Below, in pieces: positions 22,629-25,361 of a stretch of DNA of 25,361 bases. Position 1 is the first letter of the stretch; the number at the start of each line of letters is the position of its first letter. This stretch comes from Syntrophaceae bacterium UBA2192 (GTDB lineage: Bacteria; Desulfobacterota; Syntrophia; Syntrophales; UBA2192): contig DCVI01000032.1 of NCBI GenBank assembly GCA_002327315.1, positions 1-25,361 on the forward strand. The letters are read 5' to 3'. The position numbers and the translations under genes are program-made. A model generated the notes under the pieces. It worked only from the letters and a program-made list of their open reading frames with translations. It was not told the DNA's origin and ran no database searches.

Positions 22629-22943
22629 CTACAGGACCCTGTACCCCGCCTTTTTCCATCCCTCGACGCCATCGAGAAGGGCCTTGGCGTTCGGATAGCC
22701 CAGCCTGTTGTACTTGGCCGCCTGACCGGCGGCCGTGTGCTCCTTCGTTCAGGCGCAGTAGAAGATGATCTCCCGGTCCTTCGGCAGGGCGGGGAGCATG
22801 GCCTGGAACCCGGCAAAGGAGACAGCCCCCTCGAGCCGCAGGGCCTTGAACTTCTCTTCCTCCTCGTAGCCGCAAACGAGCAGGGCCTGACCGCCCTTCA
22901 CCTTCTCGTAGGCCTCCCGGGGCGTGATTCGAACGGCTGGCAT
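22629..22943 (-). CDS. Rhodanese-like protein, predicted selenoprotein (UGA = Sec65)
   Basis: Single rhodanese-like domain of 104 residues if UGA at codon 65 (22749-22751) is read as selenocysteine. Before UGA: VRITPREAYEKVKGGQALLV, then LRLEGAVSFAG and the catalytic loop REIIFYCA with Cys63. After UGA: TKEHTAAGQAAKYNRLGYP, then LLDGVEGWKKAGYRVL, the normal rhodanese end, then TAG. Related rhodaneses carry Cys at this place (YCxC; from memory). Stopping at UGA would delete about 40% of the domain, including the end of the active-site loop. A SECIS-like hairpin follows UGA. ATG 22943 has GGAGGGATTCGTC upstream. Rhodaneses move sulfane sulfur; a Sec may give a redox or selenium-handling role (inference). 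Extensions further upstream would translate repeat sequence. Confidence 0.8.
22716..22734 (-). promoter_or_regulatory. Bacterial SECIS-like hairpin
   Basis: Starts 14 nt after the in-frame UGA on the minus strand: stem GGCCGCC / GGCGGCC, seven perfect pairs, around the loop GGUCA. The distance from UGA to the loop (about 21 nt) falls in the range known for bacterial SECIS. The GGUC in the loop resembles the SelB-binding loop of E. coli fdhF. Confidence 0.75.
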
Positions 22944-22982
22944 GACGAATCCCTCCTTTTCGTTCCTCAAACAATTGTTATC

Positions 22983-23004
22983 ATTCCCGCGAAGGCGGGA
23001 ATCC
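22983..23004. repeat. ATTCCCGC-GAAG-GCGGGAAT palindromic repeat
   Basis: Stem TTCCCGC / GCGGGAA with loop GAAG, a form scattered in many proteobacterial genomes. It lies about 40 nt upstream of the rhodanese start, next to another palindrome AACAATTGTT at 22970-22979, and may fold in that gene's leader. Confidence 0.7.
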
Positions 23005-23027
23005 ACATCAAAGTCTCTGATCTTTGA

Positions 23028-23147
23028 ACCCCCTCCTTTGCCGCCTTGCTCCGCTTCGCGGGGCGGCCCAGTGAGGAAAGAACCTGACATGGTTGCGCAC
23101 CCTCACGGGATGCGCCCCCGGTCGTAAAGGAGGGCAGGGGAGGATTT
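23028..23147. repeat. CCCTCCTTTG / AAAGGAGGGCAGGGGAGGAT repeat pair
   Basis: Half-elements CCCCCTCCTTTG (23029-23040) and AAAGGAGGGCAGGGGAGGAT (near 23125-23145) are the two ends of one palindromic repeat separated by about 85 nt of unrelated sequence. A compact copy is at 23919-23951. No gene was seen in 22944-23217. Confidence 0.5.
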
Positions 23148-23217
23148 CGGTGATAGTGCTCCTTCCATTCATAGGCAGTTAGTCAACTTTGTCAACAACG
23201 TCCCCGATCTTTCCTTA

Positions 23218-23451
23218 TTATTTGCCGAAGTATTTTTCGAACAGTTCCTCGGACCGCTTCGCGCCTTCTTCGGTGAGCACCACGGATTTCGTCTTGCCCT
23301 TGGGATTCCCGATGTAGCCCTTCACGTGCAGGCGATCCGAGACTTCCCAGTCCATCCCTTTCCAGGCCCTGAGGATGGGACCGTCCTGGAAGGTCGTGAG
23401 ATAGAGCAGGGCCAGCATCATGTCGTCCACTTTGTCCCTGTCGTATTCCAT
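23218..23451 (-). CDS. DUF6429 family protein
   Basis: 77 residues, cytoplasmic. The DUF6429 pattern as I remember it is clear: MEYDRDKVDDMMLALLYLTT, then DGPILRAWKGMDWEVSDRLH, GYIGNPKGKTKSVVLTEEG and EELFEKYFGK. It looks like a small winged-helix-type fold. Function unknown. The ATG at 23451 has GAGGAGTGGAAGTC upstream. It follows the DUF3024 gene by 23 bp, so the two are likely one operon. Confidence 0.8.
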   Translation of the reverse strand: MEYDRDKVDDMMLALLYLTTFQDGPILRAWKGMDWEVSDRLHVKGYIGNPKGKTKSVVLTEEGAKRSEELFEKYFGK

Positions 23452-23474
23452 GACTTCCACTCCTCGCGGTTTGT

Positions 23475-23819
23475 CTAACCGTAAAAGATGCCTGTCGGGT
23501 CGCGGTCCACTTCCCTGAGCAGATCGTCGAAATCCGCGCTCGGCGACAGGAGCCCGTAAAGATGCCACCGGGAGTTCCGGTCGGCGCAGTAGAGCGACCA
23601 TTTCTTGTCCTGGGGGTTGAACCGGAATTGCGCGATGAATATTTCGACCCATTTCGATGGTTGTTTGTATACAGTCCTCTCCTCGAAGAGAGTTACCTGG
23701 TTTCCCCTGATTCTGTAATTGAGCCGCACCTGATCTCGGACATGAGGAGGGATCCTCTGCTCACAGTACTTTGACAGTTTCGTCTCGACAAGCTTTCGTG
23801 TGAATTCCGGCAGGGGCAT
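23475..23819 (-). CDS. DUF3024 domain protein
   Basis: 114 residues. The DUF3024 layout is visible: TLFEERTVYKQPSKWVEIFI, then AQFRFNPQDKKWSLYCADRN, SRWHLYGL and DLLREVDRDPTGIFYG. It is beta-rich and Trp-rich, without catalytic motif, and of unknown function. ATG 23819 begins MPLPEF; an alternative GTG is at 23825. First gene of the DUF3024-DUF6429 pair. Confidence 0.8.
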   Translation of the reverse strand: MPLPEFTRKLVETKLSKYCEQRIPPHVRDQVRLNYRIRGNQVTLFEERTVYKQPSKWVEIFIAQFRFNPQDKKWSLYCADRNSRWHLYGLLSPSADFDDLLREVDRDPTGIFYG

Positions 23820-23918
23820 CCTCACAGCCTTTCGCTTAGTTATGGCATTACGGAATTATGGTCGCTGCAAATCTCAATAATAAAGTTCGACTCCGTTTGT
23901 TCCTGTTTTTCCTTTTAC

Positions 23919-23951
23919 ACCCTCCTTTGAAAAAGCAGGGCAGGGGAGGAT
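23919..23951. repeat. Compact CCCTCCTTTG-AAGCAGGGCAGGGGAGGAT repeat
   Basis: Same end sequences as the split repeat at 23028-23147. It lies between the DUF3024 start and the brnA stop. The rest of 23820-23988 shows no gene. Confidence 0.55.
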
Positions 23952-23988
23952 GTTATCAAAAGAGTCAACATCAACGATCGTATTTGCG

Positions 23989-24204
23989 TCAGGCCGGCTT
24001 CCACTGAAGGGAGAGCTTCTTCTTCGAGGCGGCGCATTCTCTGAGGTAGAGATTAATCAGAGTCTGATAGGGAACACCGCTTTCCTGGGCCAAGCTCTTG
24101 AAATAACTGATCGTGACCTCATCCATCCGGATCGTGACCTGACGCTTGAGACGCGCCGCAAAGGGGTTCTTTTTGGCTTTCGAAAAATCATATTCTTTTT
24201 GCAT
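23989..24204 (-). CDS. brnA: BrnA-family antitoxin
   Basis: 71 residues. Typical BrnA C-terminal ribbon-helix-helix: RLKRQVTIRMDEVTISYFKS, then GVPYQTLINLYLRECA, preceded by a basic linker with DFSKAKKNPFAARL. The family wraps the toxin and represses the operon through its DNA-binding domain. It starts 3 bp after the brnT stop, so the pair is one transcript with toxin first, the normal BrnTA order. Confidence 0.9.
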   Translation of the reverse strand: MQKEYDFSKAKKNPFAARLKRQVTIRMDEVTISYFKSLAQESGVPYQTLINLYLRECAASKKKLSLQWKPA

Positions 24205-24207
24205 AGT

Positions 24208-24495
24208 TCACCTTTTCCAATATTGTCTTTGTTCCGAGAGCGTCGCCTTGCGCGCCGATATGATTCGGATCACGTCATCATGTTCCCGATAACAATGGCA
24301 GACCACGAGGATGCGAAGCCTTGCGCTCAGGCCGAGCAGGATGAATCTGTCTTCATCAATGGAATGATCCGGGTCATCGATCAGAAGGGCATTTTCATCT
24401 TCGAAGACGGTTTGGGCTTCCTCAAAAGAAATGCCGTGCTTTTTCCGATTTGAGGCGTTTTTGCGAGCATCCCAACTGAAGCTTAGCCACTTCAT
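24208..24495 (-). CDS. brnT: BrnT-family RNase toxin
   Basis: 95 residues of the RelE-like BrnT family. Motifs: FSWDARKNASNRKKHGISFEEA, here residues 6-27 in two parts, a DEDRFILLG segment, LVVCHCYREHDDVIRIISAR and KATLSEQRQYWKR. The KHG and the final R/Y region are catalytic or RNA-contacting in the family. It cleaves mRNA and slows growth until neutralised. The start ATG 24495 abuts an inverted repeat and has no Shine-Dalgarno site, so translation may be leaderless or weak. AT-rich promoter region upstream. Confidence 0.9.
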   Translation of the reverse strand: MKWLSFSWDARKNASNRKKHGISFEEAQTVFEDENALLIDDPDHSIDEDRFILLGLSARLRILVVCHCYREHDDVIRIISARKATLSEQRQYWKR

Positions 24496-24530
24496 ATTTA
24501 CTATGTAAATACATTATAATTTATTGTCAA
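24495..24530 (-). promoter_or_regulatory. brnTA promoter and probable operator
   Basis: On the minus strand TTGACA, then a 17-nt AT-rich spacer with TATAAT inside, then the perfect inverted repeat TATTTAC-ATA-GTAAATA (24495-24511) ending at the start codon. The repeat is a good candidate binding site for the BrnA ribbon-helix-helix, which would block the promoter. The TTGACA-type and TATAAT-type hexamers cannot both belong to one promoter; the exact -10 is uncertain. Confidence 0.65.
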
Positions 24531-24563
24531 GAATATTTTCAGAACCAGGGTTTTCATCTTGAA

Positions 24564-25190
24564 TCATTCTGTCTGCTGGCGGTCGGGGGTGACGCGATAT
24601 GTGTTGCTGTAGATCACCAGGGAGGTACAGGGGCCTAGATCGTACAGCCCCTTTCGGGTGAAGCCGTGGGGTTCGACGAGCATGGTCGTCTCTTCGGGGG
24701 AGAGCCGGATGGATGCGGGCGGCCCAGGCGGCCCGTCTCGTTTCGTGAATTCGACGACGGCGAAGATGCCGCCCTTTTTCAGGATGCGCTTCACCTCGGT
24801 GAGCGCCGCATCGTGGCTTTGATTGTCCTTGAGATCGTGGAGGATTGTGGCCATGAGGCAGGCATCGATGCTGTCCCCCTCGAAGGGCAGCCGCTTGCTC
24901 ATGTCCGCAAGGATGGGCTCGATGTTGACGATCCCCAGGCGTACGATCTCCGACTGCAAAAACTCGACGCATCCCTGCCATAGATCGACGGCGTAAACTC
25001 GCCCCTCACTGCCGATGACCGTTGCGATCGGGATGGAATAATCCCCCGGGCCGCTTCCCAGGTCGACGACGGAAATCCCGGGTTTCAATGCCAGGGCCTT
25101 GAAAAAAAGATCGATATCGATCAGGTCGATACTGCTCGAACCGGCCCCCGGAGGTTTTTCTGAACGGCTGTTGTTCGTCACGTCGCTCAT
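24564..25190 (-). CDS. Class I SAM-dependent methyltransferase
   Basis: 208 residues. Rossmann motifs: SVVDLGSGPGDYSIPIATVI (motif I), VYAVDLWQG (acidic residue for ribose), IEPILADMSKRLPF, SIDACLMATILHDL and LKKGGIFAVVEF. It belongs to the Methyltransf_11/25 group; substrate not inferable. The N-terminus has a Ser/Gly-rich stretch. GGAG lies 10 nt before the ATG. The fragment 25213-25323 on the same strand lies just upstream. Confidence 0.82.
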   Translation of the reverse strand: MSDVTNNSRSEKPPGAGSSSIDLIDIDLFFKALALKPGISVVDLGSGPGDYSIPIATVIGSEGRVYAVDLWQGCVEFLQSEIVRLGIVNIEPILADMSKRLPFEGDSIDACLMATILHDLKDNQSHDAALTEVKRILKKGGIFAVVEFTKRDGPPGPPASIRLSPEETTMLVEPHGFTRKGLYDLGPCTSLVIYSNTYRVTPDRQQTE

Positions 25191-25212
25191 TGGCGGGAGT
25201 CTCCGATCATGA

Positions 25213-25323
25213 TCAGCGTTTGAGCAATAGCCAGAAAAAATACACCCCGGTCACCAATGTCCCCGAAATCTTGTCAAAGGTTAAGAAACTTTCGTTTAAC
25301 GAGCTACCTGAGAGAATACTGCC
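25213..25323 (-). other. Possible C-terminal remnant of a membrane transporter
   Basis: A 36-codon open stretch ends at TGA 25213-25215 and reads FDKISGTLVTGVYFFWLL then LKR, similar to the last helix of LysE/RhtB-type exporters. An in-frame TGA lies just before it and the upstream part lies outside the window, so it may be chance or a decayed gene. Bases 25324-25361 show nothing else. Confidence 0.2.
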
Positions 25324-25361
25324 TCAAGTCCTCTCTTGTGATTTGATCTGCGGGGACTAGT

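Noticed and set aside
22920..22940. GATTCGAAC string resembling a tRNA T-loop
   Set aside because: No acceptor stem, anticodon arm or D-arm around it; it lies inside the rhodanese coding sequence.
22944..23090. N-terminal extension of the rhodanese frame upstream of 22943
   Set aside because: It would translate the ATTCCCGC palindrome and other repeat DNA; the ATG at 22943 has a good ribosome-binding site and starts the domain.

Overview
The window looks like chromosome from a GC-rich, anaerobic Gram-negative bacterium, most plausibly Desulfobacterota (Deltaproteobacteria, Syntrophales-like). This is inference from gene content: an arabinose-5-phosphate isomerase for the Kdo/LPS pathway, a TRAP-transporter binding protein, an ADP-forming acyl-CoA synthetase, an anaerobic ribonucleotide-reductase activase, a UMF1-type MFS carrier, a CBS-ACT protein, many small DUF membrane proteins, and a gene whose in-frame UGA with a SECIS-like hairpin points to selenocysteine use. 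No rRNA, tRNA, CRISPR array, phage or transposase gene is visible. Most genes are on the minus strand, in short operons with good Shine-Dalgarno sites.

Layout. 1-1673 (-): kdsD-like isomerase followed by a DctP binding protein that runs off the left edge. 1840-3763 (+): YjbQ-family protein, an SGNH-like protein and a CBS-ACT (AcuB-like) protein. 3877-9788 (-): DUF5658 membrane protein, UMF1 transporter, SYLF protein, PlsC-like acyltransferase, NrdG-like radical SAM activase, two small membrane proteins and a secreted protein. 9989-10339 (+): a cupin. 10565-12698 (-): an exported alpha/beta-hydrolase-fold protein and a pirin gene broken by one in-frame TAG. 12980-14436 (+): a C39-like peptidase domain protein and a DnaJ-domain gene broken by one in-frame TAA. 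14463-17593 (-): a beta-lactamase-fold protein translationally coupled to an ADP-forming acyl-CoA synthetase. 17705-22250 (-): a 33-residue membrane peptide, a diguanylate cyclase, a DUF488 protein, four small membrane or exported proteins and an O-methyltransferase. 22331-25190: a small membrane protein (+), then on the minus strand a putative selenocysteine rhodanese, a DUF6429/DUF3024 pair, a BrnT/BrnA toxin-antitoxin pair and a SAM methyltransferase.

The most notable features are: (1) a rhodanese-domain gene at 22629-22943 read through UGA at codon 65, two residues after the catalytic-loop Cys, with a perfect 7-bp hairpin with a GGUCA loop 14 nt downstream; (2) short degenerate tandem arrays with 7-, 8- or 9-nt units between genes, two of them folded as inverted repeats between convergent genes; (3) a C/G-rich palindrome plus GAC-nonamer cassette that directly abuts the start codons of two unrelated genes; (4) two genes with a single in-frame nonsense codon and intact reading frame beyond it; (5) several hydrolase-fold proteins that lack a catalytic residue expected for their fold.

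All family calls rest on reading the sequence and remembered family signatures. No database search was run.
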